Made by a program: the position numbers and the translations under genes. Source: Sulfurovum sp. (GTDB lineage Bacteria; Campylobacterota; Campylobacteria; Campylobacterales; Sulfurovaceae). Taken from it: a stretch of 59,226 nt of DNA. The DNA is taken from contig JALSUP010000133.1 in assembly GCA_027071315.1 (NCBI GenBank), forward strand, positions 1-59,226. Reading direction: 5' to 3'. Each line of letters starts with the position of its first letter. The stretch's first letter is position 1. Below the pieces are notes generated by a model, which did no database searches, had not been told where the DNA came from, and was given only the letters and a program-made list of their open reading frames with translations. Shown in pieces: positions 35,248 through 44,953 of the stretch.

Positions 35248-35286
35248 GACTGGGGTTTTTAAGCTGTGCAAAGGTCTAGAGGCGTA

Positions 35287-37863
35287 TTAATACTTCTCTA
35301 GTGGGTTATACTTGATCGTTGTTGGTTCTGAAAAGTTTGGCACATCATCATAGGTAAAGACCGCATAGTGCTTCTCTTTGTCAAAGGAGGCAAAGTTATC
35401 GTAGGTCCAGGTATCTTTACCACCATATATCTTGACACCATCCATAAAGTGCTTAGGCGTATGGAAGGTATTTCTCACCACGTAGTAGCCGTTCAGTGCT
35501 TCATCTCCTATGTCATCCCAGGAGAGCTTGATCATCTTGTTCTCTTTTTTAATTTGAAGGTTTTCCACTGAAGCCAATGCTTTACGTCGTTTGGGAATGT
35601 AAGAGACGATCAGTTCAACATCATCATTCCAGGTAATGGTTCTCTCTTTCGCACCATTGGCCGAGGTAGGTTTTATGACCAGTTTGAGGGTTTTCCCTCC
35701 CTGATGCAATTCATCTAAAACATTTTTAGAAAAAGTATCAAAATTAAAATACTGACACTCATCTTTTTTAAGATCGCTCTCCGCAACTTCATAACCGATG
35801 AACTCGATCTGCTCACGGTTTCTAATGTCATCGTAGGAACCTACTTTATCGACATCAACCAGTTCAACATAATAACGTATGTCAGAACGCTTTTTAAAGG
35901 TGTTCTTGGCTGAAATACGCAAGGCACAGGCTGTGATCATCGTATTTTCCGAGTCTGGAAGCTGGGAGAGGTCAAAATCCATATATGAATAGACCTTGTT
36001 CCCGTCAGGATCGAACCCTGCTTTAAGTCCCTCCTGTGTCTTGTCCGTACAAATAGTTGTCCGATGGTCCGGCTTCAGTTTGATCTTCTCTTTTTTAAGC
36101 GTATATTTAATGTCGAGTATCGGTCTGTACTGTATACCCCCGCCAAATTGACCATAGCCAATATCAAACTGCATCATTTGAGAGTCTTCACCGGGAGGAA
36201 GTCTTTTAGGCCCGTCCAGTCTAAAGACTGCTGCACCTTTTTCTAAAGAACTTTGCAGCAGAGCACACTCATGTTTGGAGAAAGACCAGTGATTCCAAAT
36301 ACCCTGTGTCAGGTTACTGGACTGAATGGCTCTGCCTATGACCCCTTTTGACTCGGCATGCTCAATTTCGTCAAAGTCTGTCACTTCTGTAAAGGTGTCT
36401 TTGTTCAGTAAGGAGAGGTTCCACTCACCGAATTTCTCAATTTTGGCAGCGACCCTGTTCATAGGGTAGATATAAAAACGTGCCGATTTAATAATGGCAT
36501 TTTCAGGAAGTGAATCCAGGTCAAATGAAACAACAGCATCACAAATACCGCGTGACTTGTTGATACCCACAAAAAGTGAGTTCAGACCAAAGTGTGCACG
36601 GTTCTGTTCCTGGGTGTATTGACCCACGTAGCCTGTACCGTTTTTGGAAGCAAAGACAAGCTTGAAGAATTCAGACTCTTCCAATCCTGTACGTATCTTG
36701 ACCACAGGGGCAAAAGGTGACTTGTAGCCGGAGTTCTTATTGACCGCTCTGATGGTATAGTGGTAATTGGTTGAAGAGTTCAGGTCGGTGTCCGTAAAAG
36801 TATTTTCACCGACGACCCCTACTTTGGTACTCTCATTACAGGCATCTTTGTCTTTGGTAGCCCTGTAAATTTCAAAAAAGATGTCATCACGTTTTTCATA
36901 CTGCCAAATAAGTGAAACCGAGTGTGCTTCAATGTGGTCTATCGTGAACTCTTCTACACGTTTGGGTGCCAGATTGGAGTAGTTGACCACTTCGGTAAAT
37001 GCCTTTTGCAGGGCAGGAATGTTTTCATTGATGCTTCCTGACATACTCTTCATATAGTCGGGGATATTCTTCGTTCCCACTTCCACGACCACAGCGATGA
37101 TACCCTTGGAGTAATAATACTCTCTTCCTGAACCTGAAATGAGGTGTGCAGGCGGTTTTCCTCTGTGAATACCGTATTTTCTGCCTGTCACTTTTGCAAA
37201 TTCATAGTTCATATTGGCACAGAGGACATTCATGTCCGTACCGTCCACCTCTGCTTCATGCATGAATTTATGTGCGGGAAAAAAGACATTTCCCTGAGAG
37301 TGGTAGTCAAAGGCAATGGTAATGTTTTCATGGGCATCGACAAACTTTTTCATGGCAGAGGTTTCCGCTTCAGAAAAAGGCTCTTCACCGCCATATACGT
37401 TGGAAGAGGTGTCCTTCTGTTTGACAAAACCTATGGAGAAGTTTCTGTTCAGATCCACCCCTATGGTCCCGTCATGGTTCACACGTCTGTTTTTTCTCCA
37501 GAATGAGAAGTGTTTACGTGAATACTCATACCCGTCCGGGTTCAAACAAGGGACCATGTAGATGGTTGCATCCGTTAAAGATTTTTCAAGTTCAGGGTCT
37601 ACATCCTGGTTTTCAACCACATGCTCAATGAACTTAAGTGCCAACTCATGGCCTATCCATTCACGTGCATGCACAGAACCGGTATAGAGCATCGCCGGTT
37701 TTTCATCTGCTGTTTCTACATTTTTGGAGATCTTGGCAAGGACAATGTCTCTGCCCTCAAAGGTCGTACCGATCTTTTCAATGTTGATAAGATCGGGATA
37801 CGTTTTTTCCATCTTATACAGGAAGTTCAAACTCTCCTGATAAGACATATATTGTTTTTTCAT
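35287..37863 (-). CDS. M14 zinc carboxypeptidase with Fn3-like and DNRLRE-like domains
   Basis: YTGSVHAREWIGHELALKFIEHV; MVPCLNPDGYEYSR; DYHSQGNVFFP; VEVG; repeated 'SFDLDSLPENAIIKSARFYIYP' / 'DFDLSQLPDSENTMITACALRISAK' modules. Confidence 0.85.
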   Translation of the reverse strand: MKKQYMSYQESLNFLYKMEKTYPDLINIEKIGTTFEGRDIVLAKISKNVETADEKPAMLYTGSVHAREWIGHELALKFIEHVVENQDVDPELEKSLTDATIYMVPCLNPDGYEYSRKHFSFWRKNRRVNHDGTIGVDLNRNFSIGFVKQKDTSSNVYGGEEPFSEAETSAMKKFVDAHENITIAFDYHSQGNVFFPAHKFMHEAEVDGTDMNVLCANMNYEFAKVTGRKYGIHRGKPPAHLISGSGREYYYSKGIIAVVVEVGTKNIPDYMKSMSGSINENIPALQKAFTEVVNYSNLAPKRVEEFTIDHIEAHSVSLIWQYEKRDDIFFEIYRATKDKDACNESTKVGVVGENTFTDTDLNSSTNYHYTIRAVNKNSGYKSPFAPVVKIRTGLEESEFFKLVFASKNGTGYVGQYTQEQNRAHFGLNSLFVGINKSRGICDAVVSFDLDSLPENAIIKSARFYIYPMNRVAAKIEKFGEWNLSLLNKDTFTEVTDFDEIEHAESKGVIGRAIQSSNLTQGIWNHWSFSKHECALLQSSLEKGAAVFRLDGPKRLPPGEDSQMMQFDIGYGQFGGGIQYRPILDIKYTLKKEKIKLKPDHRTTICTDKTQEGLKAGFDPDGNKVYSYMDFDLSQLPDSENTMITACALRISAKNTFKKRSDIRYYVELVDVDKVGSYDDIRNREQIEFIGYEVAESDLKKDECQYFNFDTFSKNVLDELHQGGKTLKLVIKPTSANGAKERTITWNDDVELIVSYIPKRRKALASVENLQIKKENKMIKLSWDDIGDEALNGYYVVRNTFHTPKHFMDGVKIYGGKDTWTYDNFASFDKEKHYAVFTYDDVPNFSEPTTIKYNPLEKY

Positions 37864-37880
37864 CTGTCGTACTCTTTATA

Positions 37881-39323
37881 TTAGTCTAGTTTCTTTTTAA
37901 AATCTTCCCACTCTTTTACAAGCTTATTCATAAATTTTTTCTTAAACCAGCTAATTTCTTCACCAATTTTGTGTGGTGCCGACTCTAAAGCCTGTACCAG
38001 TTCTGCCGTATCGAATTTTTCCATGATAGACGCGGCTTTCTTTTTACCGATACCTTCAACAGAGGTTAAGAGCTTTTCCACTTTCTTTTCAGTAAGGACG
38101 AACATATTCTCTTGCTCAGCGGCTTCATCAGCCTCATCGCCTGCTTCCTCTTCTTTGTATTTCGGATTACTCTGTGCATGCACTTTTCTGATACTGTGCC
38201 CGTAGTTGTCCTGGAAGTTCCACTTTTCGCTTGGCCACTCCTCTTTTGTTCTGTCTTCAGTCAAAAGCATTGGGTAGAGTTCATCCATCTCATGAAGATA
38301 CATTTCACCCTCTTCTGTCTCTCTTACTTTTTTGTCCAGGAAGTAGGCACCGTCATACGAAGGTGTGTATCTGCCAAAGGTAATGTAACGCAGTGTTCTA
38401 AGCACAGACGGATCCATTTTTCCAAGCTCTTCCCAGTTATACAATGGAATGTTCGGCTTAGGGAATCTTCCTTCTGAGAATTTCCACATGAGGTATTGAC
38501 CGATCCAGTCTCTGATATATGGGAAAGCAGCAAAGGCTGTTGCACATTCAAGAATTCTGAATTTACCATCTTTACCCACAGCAACGTCACAGGCCCAATA
38601 CTCAGCATTGGCAGCTTTAGAGACCTGTACAGCAAGGTCAAGCAGCTCTTTAGGTACGTCCATATAGTCCATCTCTCCACCCTGAGATGTGTTTGTCAAC
38701 CACTCACCCTCCGGAGCTCTTCTCCAGAAGGCACATACCGGTTTGTGACCAATAAGCATAACTCTTACATCTGCTTCCATAGGTACAAAGTCCTGCATAT
38801 AGACCGGGTGATACTTTTTCTGAGCCAAAAGGTTGTGTGCTTCCTGTGCAGAATCTACCTTGTGTACAAAGTACCCACCATAGTTAGACGGTCCGTAAGA
38901 CTTTTTAACGATCTTCGGGAATTCTGTTTTGTCTATGAACTTCTCTGCTTTGCTTTTGTCGTAAAAGATGTATGTTTTAGGAATAGGTATATCATATTTC
39001 CATGCAAAACGTGTGACGTTCTCTTTTGACTTGTTTGAGAACTGTGTATCCATAGAAGGAATAAACTGTACATTTGGCAACTCTCTGGCGATCTCTCTGA
39101 ATGTTTCATACGCTGTTGCAGGAATATTACCGATCAGAATATCGATCTTCTTACGCTTTACCTCTTTGATGAAACGTGCTTTATCATTTTTCCAGTGATA
39201 CGTCACAGTTTCAATTTTATCCGGCCACCCTTTGAAGTTTGATTTGTCGAAGAATCTCAATACATAATCAAGATATAACATTCCTATTTTTGGTAATTGT
39301 CCGTTCTTATTCTTTTTTGCCAT
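37881..39323 (-). CDS. ATP-grasp protein with C-terminal helix-hairpin-helix
   Basis: FPKIVKKSYGPSNYGGYFV; VYMQDFVPMEADVRVMLIGHK; FRILECATAFAAFP; C-term VEKLLTSVEGIGKKKAASIMEKF. Confidence 0.75.
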   Translation of the reverse strand: MAKKNKNGQLPKIGMLYLDYVLRFFDKSNFKGWPDKIETVTYHWKNDKARFIKEVKRKKIDILIGNIPATAYETFREIARELPNVQFIPSMDTQFSNKSKENVTRFAWKYDIPIPKTYIFYDKSKAEKFIDKTEFPKIVKKSYGPSNYGGYFVHKVDSAQEAHNLLAQKKYHPVYMQDFVPMEADVRVMLIGHKPVCAFWRRAPEGEWLTNTSQGGEMDYMDVPKELLDLAVQVSKAANAEYWACDVAVGKDGKFRILECATAFAAFPYIRDWIGQYLMWKFSEGRFPKPNIPLYNWEELGKMDPSVLRTLRYITFGRYTPSYDGAYFLDKKVRETEEGEMYLHEMDELYPMLLTEDRTKEEWPSEKWNFQDNYGHSIRKVHAQSNPKYKEEEAGDEADEAAEQENMFVLTEKKVEKLLTSVEGIGKKKAASIMEKFDTAELVQALESAPHKIGEEISWFKKKFMNKLVKEWEDFKKKLD

Positions 39324-39341
39324 TTTATTTATTCCTTTTAA

Positions 39342-40241
39342 TTATTTTTTTGTTTTTTTATCGATAAGATCAACGATCAGGTCGATCTTTTTGTCGTTGA
39401 AGTCCAGTCCCATTTTCTCTTGTTCAGGGGTTGCAAATGCCGGTATGCCGTTCACTTCAAGAACCACATACTCCTCTTTCTCAAGATCGTAGATAATATC
39501 TACACCGGCAATGTCCGTACCGCATACTTTGGAAGCTTTTTTTGCCAGGTCGATTATCTCATCATTGGCTTCTCTCATGAAGACAGATCCGCCGGAGGTC
39601 ACATTGGTCCTCCAGTCCGTACCGGATGCTTTTCTGCCGTAACAGCCTACGAATTCACCATCAACGATGTCTACACGGAAGTCAGTGTTGTCATACTTCA
39701 GAAACTTTTCCACATAGAAAAAACGCAAGTCCATGTGGTTAAGGAAAGGAAGAAGGGTATCGAGTGTGGCTTCACTTTCAATTTTGGTCAGACCTACACC
39801 ACCCCAGCCGTCGGTTGGTTTATAGACCATCTTTTCCCACTTTTTAATGATCTTTTTCAGTTCATGTCCGTCATCTCTGTGGCAGAGCTTGAAACTTGGG
39901 GTAGAAACACCATGCTGTCTCAAAAGGAAAGAGGTTTGAAACTTGTCTTCTGTCAAAGCAAAAGACTCATAAGAATTGATCATCGGCATGACCCTGTTCA
40001 ATGCCTGGTAAAGGAACATTTGGTACTGTGTCTGCTCACCGGCATTATAGGAGAAGAAAAGGTCAAGTTTGTCCACTTTCATATCATTATGTAAAATATG
40101 ACCATTTTTGGCGACAGCCTGACGCAGGTTGATATCTGCCACTGTTTCTATCTCTCGTTCTTTCAATTTTTTGATGATCTTCTTCTGAATCTTATCACCA
40201 CCACCGTTTTGATACAACCACATACCTATTTTTCGGGACAT
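39342..40241 (-). CDS. RimK-like ATP-grasp ligase
   Basis: KMVYKPTDGWGGVGLTKI; FYVEKFLKYDNTDFRVDIVDGEFVGCYGRKA; DIAGVDIIYDLEKEEYVVLEVNGIPAF. Confidence 0.8.
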   Translation of the reverse strand: MSRKIGMWLYQNGGGDKIQKKIIKKLKEREIETVADINLRQAVAKNGHILHNDMKVDKLDLFFSYNAGEQTQYQMFLYQALNRVMPMINSYESFALTEDKFQTSFLLRQHGVSTPSFKLCHRDDGHELKKIIKKWEKMVYKPTDGWGGVGLTKIESEATLDTLLPFLNHMDLRFFYVEKFLKYDNTDFRVDIVDGEFVGCYGRKASGTDWRTNVTSGGSVFMREANDEIIDLAKKASKVCGTDIAGVDIIYDLEKEEYVVLEVNGIPAFATPEQEKMGLDFNDKKIDLIVDLIDKKTKK

Positions 40242-40363
40242 TGTGTTTCCTTTTGAAATTTTAAAGTATTATTTTACCATATTTCACTAAAATATTGGGT
40301 AAAATTAAGAAAAAAAGATTACACAGTGTTATATAAATGTTATTATTTTGTAATCAATAAAGG

Positions 40364-41473
40364 GTGCACATGTCAAATATCGATTTTGAAGAGCTTCAAA
40401 GTATTATAGAGATCAACTCATGGACAAAGAACAAAGAAGGTGTCGACAGGAACGGGGAGATCTTTGCATACTGGCTTGAAGCCGTCGGTTATACGCTCAC
40501 ACGCTATCCCAGAGAGGAGATAGGCGACCATCTTCATCTGACCACTCCTCAAAGAGAGGGAAAAAAACTGCTGCTTCTCGGACATATCGATACTGTTTTT
40601 CCTCCTGAAACCTTTGAAAAATTCACAGAAGATGAAGCGTGGATCTACGGCCCGGGTGTCTGTGACATGAAAGGCGGGAATTATGTTGCCCTTCAGGCAT
40701 TAAGAAATGTATATGAAAAGTTTGGGAGCATCCACAATATTGACTTTCTTCTGGTCTCTGACGAAGAGACAGGAAGCGATGATTCAAAACTGCTTTCAGC
40801 CAGACTGGCAAAAGAGTATGACTACTGTATGGTCTTTGAAGCCGCAGGTGTACATGATGAAGTGGTGGTAGGACGTAAAGGTGTGGGTACCTTCTTCATA
40901 GATATTGAGGGGATCGCCGCTCATGCCGGCAACCATTACACCAAAGGAGCAGACGCAAACCTTGAAGCCTCCTATAAACTGCAGGCTTTGGTGGCACTGA
41001 CCGACCTTGAAAAAGAGACCACTGTCAATGTCGGAAAACTCTCCGGCGGCATAGGGGCGAACACCATCTCACCTAAAGCCCACCTCACTTTTGAATTGCG
41101 TTATACCAATACAGCAGAGAGAGACCGTGTACTCAAAGCCATCGATGAGATCGTAGCAGAGTCACACGTAGAGGGAACCGTCTCCACACTCTCCGGAGGT
41201 ATTCAGCGTGATGTCATGCAGCCTTCAGAAACACAGGCAACTTTTGTTGAGAAGATAAACGCACTCTGTCACATTGACCTGCCTACCGAAAAACGCGGCG
41301 GCGTCAGTGATGCGAACATCATCTCTTCACAGGGAGTTGCCACTCTGGACGGATGGGGACCCTACGGTGACGGTGACCATACCGTACATGAACGTGCCTC
41401 AAAAAAGAGTTTTACAGAACGTATTGACCTCGTCACCGAGATCTTTGAACATTTTCTGGAAGGAAAGATCTAG
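40364..41473 (+). CDS. M20 family metallopeptidase (carboxypeptidase G2-like)
   Basis: LLLLGHIDTVFPPETF; VCDMKGGNYVAL; LLVSDEETGSDDS; DGWGPYGDGDHTVHE. Confidence 0.9.
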   Translation: MHMSNIDFEELQSIIEINSWTKNKEGVDRNGEIFAYWLEAVGYTLTRYPREEIGDHLHLTTPQREGKKLLLLGHIDTVFPPETFEKFTEDEAWIYGPGVCDMKGGNYVALQALRNVYEKFGSIHNIDFLLVSDEETGSDDSKLLSARLAKEYDYCMVFEAAGVHDEVVVGRKGVGTFFIDIEGIAAHAGNHYTKGADANLEASYKLQALVALTDLEKETTVNVGKLSGGIGANTISPKAHLTFELRYTNTAERDRVLKAIDEIVAESHVEGTVSTLSGGIQRDVMQPSETQATFVEKINALCHIDLPTEKRGGVSDANIISSQGVATLDGWGPYGDGDHTVHERASKKSFTERIDLVTEIFEHFLEGKI

Positions 41474-41497
41474 CGCAGGAGGGCACATTTTGAAAGT

Positions 41498-42241
41498 CTA
41501 TTTACTTCTTTTAAAACATGCAAAGAGAGGGTTGTGGTCTGAATGTTTTTCTGCTTTCTCTACAGAAGATTCTATTAACGTCAACCCTTTATAAAAAATG
41601 AAATCCAGGGCATTTCCCCAAAATGATTTTACCGGACTGTTCTGCGGAAAGCTAACGACCTTCAGCTTCAGTTTATGTGCATTTTCATGAAGTTTTTCAA
41701 AACGTATTTTGTTCCAGGCATTGAAGTCTCCCGCAATGATCAACGGCCCCTTATAGAGTGCAATAAAATCAAAAAAACGTTCAAGCTCCTGACTGTAACG
41801 GTTGTTTTCACGAAAATTGATGGCGTGAATATTCAGTACCAGGAGTTTTGAATGGTCTTTAAATTCATAGATGCTCAGAAGCATGCTTTTATGGGGTCCG
41901 ATGAAAGCTTCCTGACCTTCGGAAAGGTAGGCATTGGCATAGTTTGACTGTATGGTTGATGCCGTCAGTACGCCATAGAACTTTTTATTGACTTCCAGGT
42001 TCGCCGCAGCATCGTAAGAAAAGTGAGGCAGAGAAAATGCTTTTTTATCTTTAAAGACAGCTTCCTGAAAGAGCAGAAGGTCTATTTTCTTTCTCTTCAC
42101 CTCTTTCTCCAAGTAGGCAATGAAGCTCTGCTCCTCATTATTTTTATGTACATTCCAGCAAAGCACAGCAAAAGTGTCAGGTAACCACAACCGGCAATTA
42201 CTTCGACAGGATCTGTGGTAAAGGGTACTGGGTATGAACAT
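41498..42241 (-). CDS. Endonuclease/exonuclease/phosphatase family protein
   Basis: VLCWNVHKNN; DLLLFQEAVF; PLIIAGDFNAWN; SDHNPLFACF. Confidence 0.85.
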   Translation of the reverse strand: MFIPSTLYHRSCRSNCRLWLPDTFAVLCWNVHKNNEEQSFIAYLEKEVKRKKIDLLLFQEAVFKDKKAFSLPHFSYDAAANLEVNKKFYGVLTASTIQSNYANAYLSEGQEAFIGPHKSMLLSIYEFKDHSKLLVLNIHAINFRENNRYSQELERFFDFIALYKGPLIIAGDFNAWNKIRFEKLHENAHKLKLKVVSFPQNSPVKSFWGNALDFIFYKGLTLIESSVEKAEKHSDHNPLFACFKRSK

Positions 42242-43632
42242 CAGATCATCGGGGCAAAAACTTTCATAATGTTCTCACCCGCCTCCCTGCTTTTAGACGG
42301 TTTTTTCAAACCTCTGCTTGACTTGGACATAAGCGATTGCATCCAGATTTGCATCTCTTCCATGAATTTCTCTGAGTAGACAAAGGTCACCACTTCATAG
42401 TTGAGGAAAAGAGAGCGGTTGTCCAGATTTAGTGAGCCTACCATGCCTCCGAGATGGTCAAAGAGTATGGCTTTGGCATGCAGCATTTCACCTTCATAAA
42501 GTACCACATCGACACCTATTTCATCGAGCTGACGCATATACCCGCTGCGCACCATGTCTGCAATGAGATGATTTGACTCTTTGGGGGTAATGAGCTTAAC
42601 ATCCACGCCCTTGTGTTTTGCAATTATGAGTGCCTGCACAATATTCTCATCGGGTACAAAATACGGTGTGACGATCCAAATACGCTCTTTTGCAGAGTAT
42701 ATGGTGTTCAGCAGTGCTTCATAGAGCGCATCTTTGGCAATGTCCGGTCCGGAAGGCACCACTTGCACGTAGTTATCACCATTATAGGGTGTATCGGGTG
42801 CTTTAAAGGTCAGAGTGAGTGTTTCTCCCGTGGCATAAGCCCAGTCATTGGAAAAAATCGTATAGAAAGTATGAACGGCTGGTCCCTTCAGATAGTAGAG
42901 CAGATCATTCCATCTTTTTGTACCGTCATCTGCACCCATATACTCATTGCTCAGATTCATCCCTCCACTCAAAAGCCTTGTCTGGTCAAAGAGGTAAATT
43001 TTTCTGTGGTTGCGCAGGTTAATGTAGCCCTGAAGCGGATGTTTTAAAAGGGGAATGAAAAAAGAAACTTCTCCACCTGCTGCTTCCAGGTCATGAAAAC
43101 CTTTCTTTTTAAAGCGTGCCCCGAGTGAACCTATCAGGTCTATTAAGACCCTGACTTTGACACCCTCTTTTGCTTTTTCCGTCAGTGCTGACAGTATGGC
43201 TTCAGTAGTCTGGTCAAACACGAACACGTAGGTACAGATGTCAATGCTCTCTTTGGCAGACTCTATCTCTGACATCATTCTCTCAAACGCTTTCACATCA
43301 TCGGTAATGACTTCAAAGGTATTGCCTGCCGTAGCCGGAGGTATACCGTTCTTTTTCAAAATGTTGGCAATGGCATGCTCTTCTTTAACGATGTAGGGCT
43401 CACAATGTGCCACTTTTGGGAACTGCAGGAGACTTTTCCCACCTTTGCCTTCACGTTTTCGGATGCCTATAATGAAGTAAAGGGGTGCAGCGATATGCGG
43501 CATAAAGACGATAAAGAGTATCCAGGAGATCATAGAGGTGGAGGAGCGTCTCTGGTAGATAATATGTCCCATAGCCGTAATAAGAAGTATGCCTCCGACC
43601 ACGATAAGCGCATAGGTAAATAAGAGTTCCAA
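42241..43632 (-). CDS. cls: Cardiolipin synthase-type phospholipase D protein
   Basis: Two HKD motifs NHRKIYLFDQ and LHAKAILFDH; N-terminal PLDc_N TM segments. Confidence 0.9.
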   Translation of the reverse strand: MELLFTYALIVVGGILLITAMGHIIYQRRSSTSMISWILFIVFMPHIAAPLYFIIGIRKREGKGGKSLLQFPKVAHCEPYIVKEEHAIANILKKNGIPPATAGNTFEVITDDVKAFERMMSEIESAKESIDICTYVFVFDQTTEAILSALTEKAKEGVKVRVLIDLIGSLGARFKKKGFHDLEAAGGEVSFFIPLLKHPLQGYINLRNHRKIYLFDQTRLLSGGMNLSNEYMGADDGTKRWNDLLYYLKGPAVHTFYTIFSNDWAYATGETLTLTFKAPDTPYNGDNYVQVVPSGPDIAKDALYEALLNTIYSAKERIWIVTPYFVPDENIVQALIIAKHKGVDVKLITPKESNHLIADMVRSGYMRQLDEIGVDVVLYEGEMLHAKAILFDHLGGMVGSLNLDNRSLFLNYEVVTFVYSEKFMEEMQIWMQSLMSKSSRGLKKPSKSREAGENIMKVFAPMI

Positions 43633-43718
43633 AGGTGAAAAATTGATACTGTACTCCTGAGGGTAATAGTCTTTCCAAGTACTTCAATTATAACATGAGT
43701 TTTAGATATAATCACTTT

Positions 43719-44498
43719 ATGATGACAGAGATTGATAAAGATAATTTTACACTGGTACTTTCCGGCGGCGGTGCACTCGGCATTGCCCACCTGGGTGTAC
43801 TGCATGATATGGAAGCAGCAGGTATGGTACCTAAAGAGCTTGTGGGTACCAGTATGGGCGGTATTATTTCTGCCTGTATTGCGGTGGGTATGAAAGAAGT
43901 GGAGATCTACGAACAGATCCAAAACTTCTCCAATGTCTTCAACTGGATCAAGTTGTCTTTTTCGGGAAATGCTTTCGTGGTTAACGATAAAATTGAAGAT
44001 ATCTTTAAACACATTTTTCAAGACAAAACGATCAGGGAGACAAAGATTCCTCTCAAACTTATTGCTACCAATCTGCATACAGGAGAAAAAAGAGTCTTTA
44101 CGGCAGAAGATGATGTCCGTATTAGTGATGCCCTTTTGGCGACCATGGCGATCCCCGGTGTCTTTGAGGAGCATAAGATCGACAATGAAACCTACGGTGA
44201 CGGTTTTCTTTGTGAAAACCTTGGTGTCACGGAAGCTTCTTTTCATGACGTACTGGCCGTTGATGTTATGGGAGAACCCTCTTTTGAAAAGGAAATGCCC
44301 GATAACTTCTTCAAAACAGCCAATATGCTTGAAATGTTTGAAAAGTCCATGCGACTGCTCATTTATAACCAGACACGTACACACATTGCCTGTTCAGACA
44401 AAAATATTTTACTGATTGAACCGGAAACAAAAGAGTACAAAACCTTCCAGTTTCACAAACATGAAGCCATACGCACCTTGGGACTGGGATTGCTATGA
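43719..44498 (+). CDS. Patatin-like phospholipase
   Basis: LVLSGGGALGIAHLGVL; GTSMGGIIS; YGDGFLCENLGV (DG dyad). Confidence 0.9.
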   Translation: MMTEIDKDNFTLVLSGGGALGIAHLGVLHDMEAAGMVPKELVGTSMGGIISACIAVGMKEVEIYEQIQNFSNVFNWIKLSFSGNAFVVNDKIEDIFKHIFQDKTIRETKIPLKLIATNLHTGEKRVFTAEDDVRISDALLATMAIPGVFEEHKIDNETYGDGFLCENLGVTEASFHDVLAVDVMGEPSFEKEMPDNFFKTANMLEMFEKSMRLLIYNQTRTHIACSDKNILLIEPETKEYKTFQFHKHEAIRTLGLGLL

Positions 44499-44935
44499 AT
44501 CATACTCTCTACCCCAAAGTCCTGGTCTTCTTACAGTTTTTGCTTATAGGAGTGATGCTCTTTTTCTCGCATGGCGTCTTAAGTTCCATAGCGGGTCTCA
44601 TTGTTTTTCTATTGGGCCTTGGCATGGGTCTCTGGGCACTTATGCATAACAAACGGGGTAATTTCAACATTCAACCCAAGCTCAAAGAGGGCTGTTACCT
44701 GGTGACGACAGGTGCCTACCACTACATTCGCCACCCTATGTACACATCCGTCATCACTATGATGCTGGGTATGCTCATTGCGACACCTAGCCTCTTGGAG
44801 CTCTCTCTCTTTACAGCTTTGATCGTTGTACTTTTACTCAAAGCCAAAAGAGAAGAAGAGCTCTGGTGCGGGCACGATGAAGCTTACCTGGCCTATAGAA
44901 AAAAAACCAAATTCTTTATCCCGTATATTTTATAA
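44495..44935 (+). CDS. Isoprenylcysteine carboxyl methyltransferase-family membrane protein
   Basis: LVTTGAYHYIRHPMYTSVIT; REEELWCGHDEAYLAYRKKTKFFIPYI. Confidence 0.88.
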   Translation: MNHTLYPKVLVFLQFLLIGVMLFFSHGVLSSIAGLIVFLLGLGMGLWALMHNKRGNFNIQPKLKEGCYLVTTGAYHYIRHPMYTSVITMMLGMLIATPSLLELSLFTALIVVLLLKAKREEELWCGHDEAYLAYRKKTKFFIPYIL

Positions 44936-44953
44936 TTTGAAAGCAGGAATCCA

